From Rhodeus uyekii (taxonomy: Eukaryota > Chordata > Actinopteri > Cypriniformes > Acheilognathidae): a DNA stretch of 64,000 bases. Under the pieces are notes generated by a model. It searched no databases, had not been told where the DNA came from, and saw nothing but the letters and a program-made list of their open reading frames with translations. Both the position numbers and the translations under genes were made by a program. This document shows, in pieces, positions 24,300-34,815 of this stretch (position 1 is its first letter; each line of letters opens with the position of its first letter). The DNA lies in contig JAWRVZ010000132.1 in the NCBI GenBank assembly GCA_037043235.1, positions 1,445,001 through 1,509,000 of the forward strand. The letters are read 5' to 3'.

Positions 24300-26995
24300 C
24301 TATAATTTCTTAAAGACAAAATTATGTTAATCCACAACAATATTATATATTTTAATATTAGGTTAGACAATAATTACACGTCTCCTATAGTTCCAGAAGT
24401 CTGGAATGAAAAGTTAATGTTCGAACTCCATTTCAATATTTCTCTAAACAATTTTAATTTTTTAATTTATTTATTTATTTTATTTTATTTATTTTTTAAT
24501 TTAGAAGAAAAAAATATTCTCAACATTTCTTTAGACAAAATTAATCCACAAATATAATAAATAAGATCATACAACTTATTTGTATCTATGTATCGCAATA
24601 TAAACTAAAACATTTCTCACCAGACTCCAAGACCATGTTATCTAATATCCTCATTAATAACAATGACACATTTCATAAAACATGCCTAAGAAATTTGAGG
24701 AGAATCACAAGCATATAAAACATCACCCAAAACAGTACGAAGCCCCTTGAGCAATGACAGAGCAAACAGTGAGCATAAAGCAAACAAAGAAAGAGCAAAG
24801 TCTCTTCAGTAAGTGAGTTAGCTTAGCAAAAGCGCTAACGTTCATGTGTGCCTCAGACTAGCTTGTTCCCAGTCATGTTTACAGTAGCTAGCCTGCTGTT
24901 TACAGTAAATAAAGGAAGGTCTACACAAAAATGTTGCCTAACATTTCAAGCTAATCCAGTTTTCCATGTTGACCTCTATGTCTATCTAAATTAAATGCTG
25001 TTTTTATGGATTGCTAAAGGTTTTGATAACAGCCAAGGCCTGCTAGCAATCGTCACAGCAGGAGTGTACAAACTCAACACATCTAAGGAGCGACAAAATG
25101 ACCATGTAGTCTTGAGGAAAATCACCAGGCTTAGTTTCCTTTTATGTAATTGTGTGCCAGCTGAACGAACACTAGCACAACTATTCAACATGTTTAGCTG
25201 ATAGTTGCCAGTTCTGTTTTGCTATGTCTTTTTTAGCGAAGAAGAACACTAGAGCCATTGTTTTAGCTTGAAGCCTGAACATGTTTGTGCATCTAAAGAA
25301 AGAGCTTCTTGTAGTGAAACAAGACATCTCTGGCGTCGGTCATAGCGACGCAGACTGTGAAAACAAAAGGTCATTTTTATGGCTTCATCTATATGGGAGC
25401 CAGGCATTCACTGCTGGTAAGCTTACTAATATACATATATAATCACTCTCTCCCCCAGATTTATCTGCATTTTAAAGTCACGTCAAGTGTTTACTCAAGT
25501 AATGAAAAGCGTACGAGCAAATGAAGGAAAATTATATGACACTAACAGCATTAATAATGCATCATTCACAGCTCACTCCTGTCCGAAAAAGACAGTCTAA
25601 TGTGGCAGTCAAAGTAATATGCATCTTTATCTATGTCCACACATGCCGAGAAGCCAAAGGCAATGACAAATGGCCCTTCCTGTCATGTCATTTTCGGCTT
25701 TGCCAAATATTAAGCTGTCTTTGTGTCCATGGAACCCATTTGTCTTAGTTTAGTCGTATGATTTTCAGCTTGACAGGCAGGAATATTGTATCGGGGGCGA
25801 TATGCGCATGAGGTACCGCCATCCGTCTTAAGGGGGACGCCTCAATTTCACAACCACTGGGGCTAGACGGGGTGCTGTATGAGGTCAGTTCCAGTGCATT
25901 CAATCAACCATTGGCTCCAGATAATAAAATGACTAGAGAGACACTGGTTCCCAAAATGAAATGTTGAGGAACCAAATGACTCAGTTGTCAAATAACAGAA
26001 TCTCTCAGTATAGGCTGTTCAGAAGTAAAGTTTTCTATAAATGTGCCTAACTTTACTAAAGAATAACCACAAAACTGTTGTGTATCTTTAACTAAATGTT
26101 GACTTATGAACAATCAGTTTGTAATTAAACTAGTTGAACGTCAAATGAGATACGACTCGCAGTTTAGTGAGTGATTCAGTTGTTTCAAACCAATTCACTT
26201 GTGAGTTTGAGACTGATTAATTAAAAACAACGATTCATAAAAGCCATTCATTTGAGAATCAGACATCTCTCACCCTGTGAACAATCACGAACACTCTAGA
26301 GATGTGATTCACAAACACTTACTCACTAAATCAATGTCATAAAAAACACAAGTTGACTCATCCATTGCTAATTTAGATTGAAAATCCAAAATGAGTGAAA
26401 ACTTTATTGCAGTCTGTAGAGCTGTGAACTGAAAACACAAGCTATGTATCATATTAATAGTTACAGAAAAAAGAAACTGCTTTACTTTGGTTTTTGCTTC
26501 CTAAAAGAACCAGCTTTTGTGGGATAGAAGTAATCCGGTGTAAGTGCTTGTAGGGATGTCATTCTGAAAAACAAGGGCAACGTTGTGCTGGCATATTGCG
26601 AGTTGTAAAACCGCACTGAAGCATGCATTTGAACAAGCGCTCCTGTCACTGAGGCGTAAACTAATCTGACCGCAGGACTGAGCTCGGCTTGTCTTTATGT
26701 GGTTTGGTTTTGAGTCAGAATTGAAAAATCTGGGTTACTCTCTAATGCAGCCATTAAAGCATTACCGTAGAGGCAAACCAGCTTGAGATGATGGACATGA
26801 CTCTGCTGATGGACAGGTAGGCTAATTTAATACATTCGATTAGATGGAACCTGAAGACAAATGCATTCGTCGTAAAAAGTACCGAATATGATGCACGGAT
26901 GCGAAAATTATTTTTGGAATCACCAATGGGAAAGAAAAATCTAAAATGACATATTTTCAGTACCTCGCTTGTTTCACCTAGAGAGCAACAGCAGG

Positions 26996-27371
26996 ATCAA
27001 TATAAAATTAAATACTTCTTATCAAATTATTAATTTCATAAAATTAAATAAAACAGGATGTTTAATATGAATGTAAACACTTCTCAATAAAATCACATTT
27101 AAAAAATGCTGGGTTGTTTTAATCGATATTTGGGTCAGATAGGGACAAACGCAACCATTGATTTAAATGTAACATTTTTTTTACAACTTTTTATTAAATT
27201 ACTTAAACTGTTGCATTTGTCCATATTTGGCCCAAATATCGATTAAAACAACCCAGCATTTTTTTTTTTATGTGATTTTATTGAGAAGTGTTTACATTCA
27301 TTTGAAACATCATGTTTTATTTAATTTTATGAAATTTATAATTTGATAAGAAGCATTTAATTTTAATTGAT
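26996..27371. mobile_element. Near-perfect foldback (long inverted repeat), 376 bp
   Basis: The left arm (from 26996) and right arm (to 27371) are reverse complements over roughly 145 bases with few mismatches. Shared blocks include TTCTTATCAAATTAT, TGTAAACACTTCTC and GCTGGGTTGTTTTAATCGAT. Pairing continues inward (GGGACAAACGCAACC against GTTGCATTTGTCC), leaving only a short loop near 27180-27195. There is no coding sequence. It looks like a foldback MITE inside cdk18 intron 1. A transcript across it would form a long hairpin. Confidence 0.85.
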
Positions 27372-30300
27372 ACAACTGAGTGAAGAGACTTAATATGAAA
27401 GCAACAATTTCTCAAATTCATGCAATCAGTATCAGAAGAGATCACAAACTTTGCTCAGATTTGAGAAGTCTGTAATCAAGTCTCAATATGAAGTTTTCCC
27501 AAGACCAAATCTGAGCTGCTATCCACATTCATTTTGTAGTTCTGTATACTCTTAATGTATCTCAACTACTAACTTATGTCTGCTGTAATTTTCTGTAAGA
27601 AAATGATGGACCCTGAGTTTTGAAGAATCCACCGGTGAACAATTAAATTCTCTTCTGGTCATTTCCCCATACTGTATATATTTCAACACATTAGGCCACT
27701 GAGTAAATCAAGTGTAAAGGGGCAGATGAAAGGAGAACTGCACCTCATTAATCTGTGCTGTTTATTCCACTCCCACTGTGTCCTCATGACTTCCTAAAAA
27801 CGAACACCAGAGACCAATATGCAGAAAGCGCTCTGTGCGTTCGCTAAGACACTATCCCTAATTAGTCATTCCTCACTTTACCGATTTAACTCAAACAACA
27901 GCAAAGCTAAATTATATGTCTGCTTCAAATTGCCATTGTTTTCGCTCCTTTTACTTAGAATAATGGGAAATCTAGAGGTATTATGTCATTATCTGTTGCT
28001 GGCTTTTCCTTTCATTATCAACTTTAAAAACAGTCCTACAATTACAGGCCTGAACGGTTTAACGATTTTTAACACCAGTCTTGGAATATAAGAGCCAATG
28101 TGAGTGACAGTGAACACTGGATTCCTGGATTTTTCCCTTTACTGCCGTAGCACCTTTATTTCTCCTGAGACGACGTTACAGGAGTGCACTTCCGGATGAA
28201 ATGACTGAGTCGATCCCCCTGGGCGTCTGAGAGGATCTAGGTCATCTTTTTACAGACACATATTGAGAGATTCAAGGGGTTTGTACAGAATAAAATGAGT
28301 GTTTCTGGATGAGTTGTTTTCTAGAAAAGCTGCAGCATGTTCTATTTTGAGGACAAATCACACATTAAATATCTTCATATTGTACACAATTCATCACTGA
28401 ATGTTATTCGAAAATCTTCAAAATATACCAATATTAAGCCATTAATTATTGGTATGGCTAATAACCAAAGATCGATCATGTAAAATACATATAATAAATA
28501 CATATATTTACACAAATAATACATTTTAAATTCTACGAGTGAATTTAGAAATCACAATATATTTTCTGTTTATTTTAAAATATGCAAATGCATAATGTTG
28601 TTGTTATTCAATTATTAGAGTGATTTAAATGTATTTTAAGTGAGTGCTTTAGGTAATGTTAAAGGTGCAAAAATAGCGAGAAATGAGCAGACAAAATAAA
28701 ATATTCTTTGCCATCCACTAAAGCAAATTAAATAAAAAATTATGAATAAATCAATAAGTTAAAAGCGAATATCTGTTGATAACCAATATGGTGCAGATAT
28801 ATTGTGCATCAAAATGCAATACCTTGAATTCAATGGGGTTGATTATCAATTCAATTTATAACAAACACAAAAGCAATAATATCAATAAAAGAAAACGTAG
28901 TTGGAAATATCCTGTGTGTATGTATATATATATATATATATATATATTGCAATTCTACTGTTGATTACCTGTGACATTTCCACCGTACAATTACAAGCAA
29001 CAAGCTGTTTTTTTTCTCTGTGCATGACAAGAGAATATCCTTTTTCACCTTCAGATCAAATCAAAATACTATTCAGAACCACCGACTGCTCTCAGAGGTC
29101 TCCTCGTGGCCGTCTCTGCATGCTTCTCTTCCTGGACAAAAACTAGCATTTGATCAACCACAGTATTGAATGAACTGAACCCACGGGTATCTAAGCATCA
29201 ATTAAAGTGTAGGTGAAATGATTTCCCTCTCTGTACGTCAGTGCTCAGCCTCCACAATGCTCTGACGCCGCTCCACTGGAGGGCTTTGCCGTGTTCGCTA
29301 AAGGCAAATGTCATGTTGTTTTCTCATTGTTCAATAAATGGACTCGGTAGATGGACATCTGTGCAATAATGCCAGAACTGTAATTGCAGCAGCAAAGCCA
29401 GATGGAAGAAAAACCATTGGCTTTAATGTCACAAACAATCTCTGCAGGGTGTTCGAATGAAGGAACATTTTTCTTACACATTCAATAACCAGACTTGTAA
29501 CAAGATTTGATCTCCGTTCTTTTAATAGCTGCCACATGACGATGACCTTGTGTTTGGATGAATCTTTGGGGAAGCAAAAAAGAGGGCAAACCCAGAATCA
29601 AACGCCATCCGATTGTCACTCGCGGCCATAAGCAAGAATCTAATAGGCAGATGAGTCAAAAAACGCCTTCATGTTTTCTCTCTAGTTTGGACGAAGGAAG
29701 AAAAAGGCGAATTGTCCTGACACACTACTGTAGAGAAAGCAGCTTGAGACATCACTGTTGCACCATCAAGGGCTTCCCGCTGCCAAATGATGGGTTTTCC
29801 CACTTGGAGCCGAGGGCCAAGTTGATCTGGCACGAGAACGAGAGCAGATGCCATTTGATGATGGCGAGCCAGAGACGGGGCGGCCAAACTCTGTCAGAGA
29901 GATCAGAATCTTCTCATTATTTTCTCACATCTTTTCATGTGGGATGTCATGTTCCCAATCAAAACCGCCGTACCCTGCAGAGTGTCCGGTCCATAGAGTC
30001 TGAGGGAAACTAAATTAGGGTTTGTTTTTTGGTGTGTTTTCGCCATGCAGGGGTGCTAGTTGCACTTTTAGCTCTGTATGCGCGACCGTGAATGAGACCT
30101 GCATGGATCTTGGCCTTTTGGTCGGGTGCACAGTCTGCCAGTGTGTGCTCTCTGCTTCGTGTTGAGCCAGATCTGTAGTCTGTAAAGAAGACAAATGGGG
30201 CGCATCCTGATTTGGAATGCATTCCTGGCAATGAGCAATTAAGCTGCTTTAGAAAGAAAGAGTGAAAGAGGAGAGAAAAACGTAGATCAAATCAAAGTTT

Positions 30301-30414
30301 TTCTGCTCACTATTTTATAAGGACAGTTTTATTACTGTTGCTCTAGCCTCAGTATTAAACTTTGACAGCCGGACTATAAAAAAAAAAGTCTAGACAGCAA
30401 AATATCACAGATAC
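27372..30414. other. Intronic DNA; 28090-30240 mostly non-repetitive
   Basis: A (TA)n run lies at 28919-28947. From about 29200 to 30230 the sequence is of balanced composition without transposon signatures and has long chance open frames on both strands (for example 29558-30013, + strand, 151 codons) with no recognised protein. It may be conserved non-coding DNA. Confidence 0.3.
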
Positions 30415-30664
30415 TTAAAGGGACAGTTCAGCCAAAAAGGAAAATTCTGTCATCATTTGAACATAAAAGATGTTCTGTGAAATTATTTTTTTCATGGTAA
30501 AGTCCCCCATGTGTTGCATGTGCTTGTTTGTGTTCATTGTTTGTGTTCACCAACATAGTTTGGTTAGCAACATTCTTCTTTTATGTTCCACAGAAGAAAG
30601 AAAGCAACATGAAGGTTGAGTAAACAATGATGAATTTTCATGTTACGGTGGACTATCCCTTTAA
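30415..30664. mobile_element. Palindromic MITE with TTAAAGGGA / TCCCTTTAA ends, carrying an insert
   Basis: It starts TTAAAGGGACAGTTCA and ends TGGACTATCCCTTTAA, with inverted AAAATTCTGTCATC and GATGAATTTTCATG blocks inside. This family also occurs at 32630-32698, 36067-36235 and 50353-50600. A foreign 47-base segment (30492-30538) that also occurs at 23523-23569 interrupts it. Confidence 0.75.
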
Positions 30665-30679
30665 TGCTTCCTTTTTAAG

Positions 30680-31290
30680 AACCTAGACACCTTCAGAACA
30701 TACTAACAACCATAAAGCTATTAAAAAAAACACCTGGATCACCCTAGTAACTCCATAGCAATACCCTGGAAACCGCTCACAACACAACACTTGCATTCAC
30801 TTTTTTGCTTTATTTTTGTTCATAAAAATGATCAAATCTAGTTATTTGCAAGACTGTCAATATTAAATACATCAAATTTAAGGCACATTTCTTCTTGTTG
30901 AATATAACAATATGTAAAGCACTTTTGCATATAGTGCATACTGCTCCAAAGCTGCTTTACAACAAAATAATAATGATAATAATGATAAAAAGTGTCTTAA
31001 AATACACCCAGTAAATAAGTCAAATATTTAAGTAAATATGTCAAATAATAAGTATATGAGGAAGAAACGCTCGATGGAAATATTCTGTTTCACTAGATTA
31101 TGAAAGAACAACCTGTGTGGTTGTTAATCCACACAGAAAAGCCTAACAAATAGCATAGCAACAAGCAGAAAAAAGTCTCAGAGCTCTATAGAAACAACAT
31201 ATCAACGTCCTGGCAACCACCCAGAAAAAACTATTAACTACATATCATCATGCTACATTTAGCAACTACATAGCAACACCCTGACAAACT
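30680..31290. repeat. Degenerate repeat rich in TAGCAAC / CATAGCAACA units
   Basis: Units such as CATAGCAACACCCTG, CTAGTAACTCC and ACATAGCAACACCC recur irregularly. The same vocabulary appears at 34685-34815. It is a decayed dispersed or tandem repeat, and no gene was found in it. Confidence 0.5.
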
Positions 31291-31317
31291 ACTGAACTCC
31301 ATATGATTTGTTTTTGA

Positions 31318-32357
31318 GAATGAATCTCATTGGTTCTTGCTGAAGCTCAAAGGTGATGCGTAACACGAGAATGAATCTCATTGGTTCTTGCTGAAGCTCA
31401 AAGGTGATGCGCAACACGAGAATGAACCTCATTGGTTCTTGAAGCTCAAACGTGATGCGCAACACGAGAATGAACCTCATTGGTTCTTGCTGAAGCCCAA
31501 ACGTGACACGTAACACCAGAATGAACCTCATTGGTTCTTGCTGAAGCCCAAACGTGACACGTAACACGAGAATGAACCTCATTGGTTCTTGCTGAAGCTC
31601 AAACGTGACACGTAACACCAGAATGAACCTCATTGGTTCTTGCTGAAGCTCAAACGTGACGCGTAACACCAGGATGAACCTCATTGGTTCTTGCTGAAGC
31701 TCAAACGTGACGCGTAACACCAGGATGAACCTCATTGGTTCTTGCTGAAGCTCAAACGTGACGCGTAACACCAGGATGAACCTCATTGGTTCTTGCTGAA
31801 GCTCAAACGTGACGCGTAACACCAGAATGAACCTCATTGGTTCTTGTTGAAGCTCAAACGTGACGCGTAACACGAGAATGAACCTCATTGGTTCTTGCTG
31901 AAGCTCAAACGTGACGCGTAACACCAGAATGAACCTCATTGGTTCTTGTTGAAGCTCAAACGTGACGCGTAACACGAGAATGAACCTCATTGGTTCTTGC
32001 TGAAGCTCAAACGTGACGCGTAACACCAGAATGAACCTCATTGGTTCTTGCTGAAGCTCAAACGTGACGCGTAACACCAGAATGAACCTCATTGGTTCTT
32101 GTTGAAGCTCAAACGTGACGCGTAACACGAGAATGAACCTCATTGGTTCTTGCTGAAGCTCAAACGTGACGCGTAACACGAGAATGAACCTCATTGGTTC
32201 TTGCTGAAGCTCAAACGTGACGCGTAACACGAGAATGAACCTCATTGGTTCTTGCTGAAGCTCAAACGTGACGCGTAACACCAGAATGAACCTCATTGGT
32301 TCTTGCTGAAGCTCAAACGTGACGCGTAACACCAGAATGAACCTCATTGGTTCTTGC
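31318..32357. repeat. 51-bp minisatellite, 20 full units plus a partial one
   Basis: Unit 1 begins at 31318. Units are 51 bases except unit 3 (31420-31467, 48 bases), and the array ends in a partial unit at 32335-32357. Each unit contains CTCATTGGTTCTTG (an inverted CCAAT core) and, in the right-hand units, AAACGTGACGCGTAACAC with several CpGs. Units 1-6 differ most (GGTGATGCG, GTGACACG), while units 7-20 are nearly identical. Because 51 is a multiple of 3, one - strand frame stays open for 356 codons with a 17-residue repeat (EPMRFILVLRVTFELQQ). It resembles no known protein and is probably not coding. Confidence 0.97.
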
Positions 32358-32629
32358 ATGTCAGGTGAAAAAGATTGAGCTTCTGTTTACCATAACTTAT
32401 GTGCTTGGTTGAACGTTTATATGTGAATAAAAGCCTAAATTCAATTTGTTAATCATATGAAGAGATTGTGTTTCTTCCAAAAAAATTTTTTTAATTGGAC
32501 TAATTGGAAATTCGGATTCATATTGATTTGTTTTACAAACTCTTTATGAACTTTTTGAAGCATCAAAGGGGTTATTACGTAGCTGTCAGTGGAGGGACAG
32601 AAATATATGAATGAGTGAAAGTCTTAAAG

Positions 32630-32698
32630 GGTTTTGAATGACATGAGGATGAGTAAATAATTACAGAATTTTCTTTTATTGGTGAACTATCCTTTAAA
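32630..32698 (-). repeat. One arm of the TTAAAGGGA MITE family
   Basis: TGAGTAAATAATTACAGAAT and GGTGAACTATCCTTTAA match the right arm of the element at 30415-30664. The other arm is not present next to it. Confidence 0.6.
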
Positions 32699-33315
32699 CA
32701 TTCAGTGTATTTGCACATCTTACCAATGTTAATGCAATCTTTGATCTTGGAGTCTGCTGGGAGATGGAGAGAGGTAGTCAAGGACAGCAGGGGCTTTGGG
32801 TGGAGTGTTGGCAGGCACAGCTGTTCCTCGCTGGTTCATCCACAGACTCATTCAGAGGTCAATACGTATCAGACTGCAGTGTTTCAGCTTTGCTAACAGT
32901 GCAGAGCTCATTTAAGACCATCACTACCTATAGATTTGCTCGGGAATGTAAGCAGAGATGGATGTGACAGTTGGGAAGATTACGTAATGAGAAACAGAAT
33001 AGCTGGAAGGAGAGGCTGAGCAAATAATGTGATTATTAAGATATGATACGTCTGTTGTTATCCCAATGTCAGCTTGAGGGTCAGATCAGACAAAAAGTCA
33101 CCCATGAAGAGCGCATGGAAGAATGCAACATATGCTCTTTAGAAGCTTATATTATAAGACTATACTTAATGTCATAATACCATCATAAATACTGGGGCTC
33201 AAATCTAAAGGTAGCTCATGGAATTGACTAATTTCATTCCCAAGAAGCCTTTAGATTACATATCATCGCTGTTGGGCGCTGTTGCATCTCAAAAATGCTA
33301 CTTTTCAGGGAAAAA

Positions 33316-33316
<1 letters not shown>

Positions 33317-33390
<74 letters not shown>
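33317..33390. repeat. (TA)n(CA)n compound microsatellite
   Basis: About 24 TA followed by about 14 CA units abut the left terminal repeat of the Tc1 copy that starts at 33391. They probably expanded from the TA target site. Confidence 0.97.
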
Positions 33391-33395
<5 letters not shown>

Positions 33396-34411
33396 ATCTA
33401 AAGGATTATTAGGAACACCTGTTCAATTTCTCATTAATGTAATTATCTAATCAACCAATCACATGGCAGTTGCTTCAAAGCATTTAGGCTGGTCCTGGTC
33501 AAGACAATCTCCTGAACTCCAAACTGAATGTCAGAATGGGAAAGAAAGGTGATTTAAGCAATTTTGAGCGTGGCATGGTTGTTGCTGCCAGACGGGCCGG
33601 TCTGAGTATTTCACAATCTGCTCAGTTACTGGGATTTTCATGGACAACCATTTCTAGGGTTTACAAAGAATGGTGTGAAAAGGGAAAAGCATCCAGTATG
33701 CGGCAGTCCTGTGGGAGAAAATGCCTTGTTGATGCTGGAGGTCAGAGGTCATGTGCCGACTGATTCAAGCTGATAGAAGAGCAACTTTGACTGAAATAAC
33801 CACTTGTTACAACCGAGGTTTGCAGCAAAGCATTTGTGAAGCCACAACACGCACAACCTTGAGGCGGATGGGCTACACCAGCAGAAGACCCCACCGGGTA
33901 ACAGTCATCTCCACTACAAATAGGAAAAAGAGGCTACAATTTGCACCAACTCACCAAAATTGGACAGTTGAAGACTGGAAAAATGTTGCCTGGTCTGAGT
34001 TTCGATTTCTGTTGAGACATTCAGATTCAGAATTTGGCGTAAACAGAAGGAGAACATGGACCCATCATGCCTAACCAGTTACAACTGTGCAGGCTGCTGG
34101 TGGTGGTGTAATGGTGTGGGGATGTTTTCTTGGCACACTTTAGGCCCCTTAGTGCCAATTGGATATCGATTAAATGCCACAGCCTACCTGAGCATTGCTT
34201 CTGACCGGGAACGGGAGCTTCGTGTCCTGGATGTGCATCCCACAAATCTCCATCAACTGCACGATGCTCCTATCAATATGGCCAACATTTCTAAAGAATG
34301 CTTTCAGCACCTTGTTGAATCAGTGCCACGTAGAATTAAGGCAGTTCTGAAGGCGAAAGGTGTTCAAACACAGTATTAGTGTGCTGTTCCTAATAATCCT
34401 TTAGGTGAGTG
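33391..34411 (+). pseudogene. Tc1-like transposon, both ends present, transposase broken
   Basis: Terminal repeats CACTCATCTAAAGGATTATT (33391) and its inverse ending GGTGAGTG (34411) bound 1021 bases. The + strand transposase starts at 33536 (MGKKGDLSNFERG) with the N-terminal helix-turn-helix DNA-binding domain (SISQSAQLLGFS, TISRVYKEW). It shifts frame near 33750 and again near 34000-34070, and ends at the TAG 34377-34379 (GVQTQY). A segment after LNATAYLSIAS, which should carry part of the DDE catalytic core, is deleted and the text jumps to RVLDVHPTNL. The copy cannot make active transposase. It sits in cdk18 intron 1 in sense orientation. Confidence 0.93.
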
Positions 34412-34684
34412 TATATATAATGTTGATGTTGTGATGATGATGTTGTGTCCAAGTTGCACCACTGTGTGCGACACTTCATTCACGATAGAGACAGTGTGGA
34501 GTTGTGTGGTTTGACCGACAGTTTGAGGATCCAATTGAGTTACAAGGTTTAATCACAAGCTCAATGTAATACTTTTCATTGGTTAAATATTTGCAAAACC
34601 CACAGACAGTTGTAAAGGGTGACCAATAGTAATGATTTATGAAAAAATAGATGAAATATGCATATTTCTGCCCAACAGTAATAT

Positions 34685-34815
34685 GTTGCAATAACCTAGC
34701 AACATTCTAGCAACTGCATAGCAACATTCTAAACTCAGAACACCCTGACTCAAGAAACTACACAGCAACATTCAACAGAAGACTCAAAAGACCCTAGCAA
34801 CTGCATAGAAACATC
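34685..34815. repeat. TAGCAAC-type degenerate repeat
   Basis: CTAGCAACATTCTAGCAACT, GCATAGCAACATTC and CCCTAGCAACTGCATAG resemble the units at 30680-31290. It is non-coding. Confidence 0.55.

Noticed and set aside
29558..30013. 151-codon + strand open frame as a gene
   Set aside because: No recognisable domain, no clear promoter or splice borders, and composition like the surrounding intron.
31318..32357. CRISPR-like array of regular repeats
   Set aside because: Units are contiguous 51-bp tandem copies without unique spacers, in a vertebrate intron. It is a minisatellite.
33536..34379. Active transposase gene
   Set aside because: At least two frame breaks and loss of part of the catalytic region make it a pseudogene.
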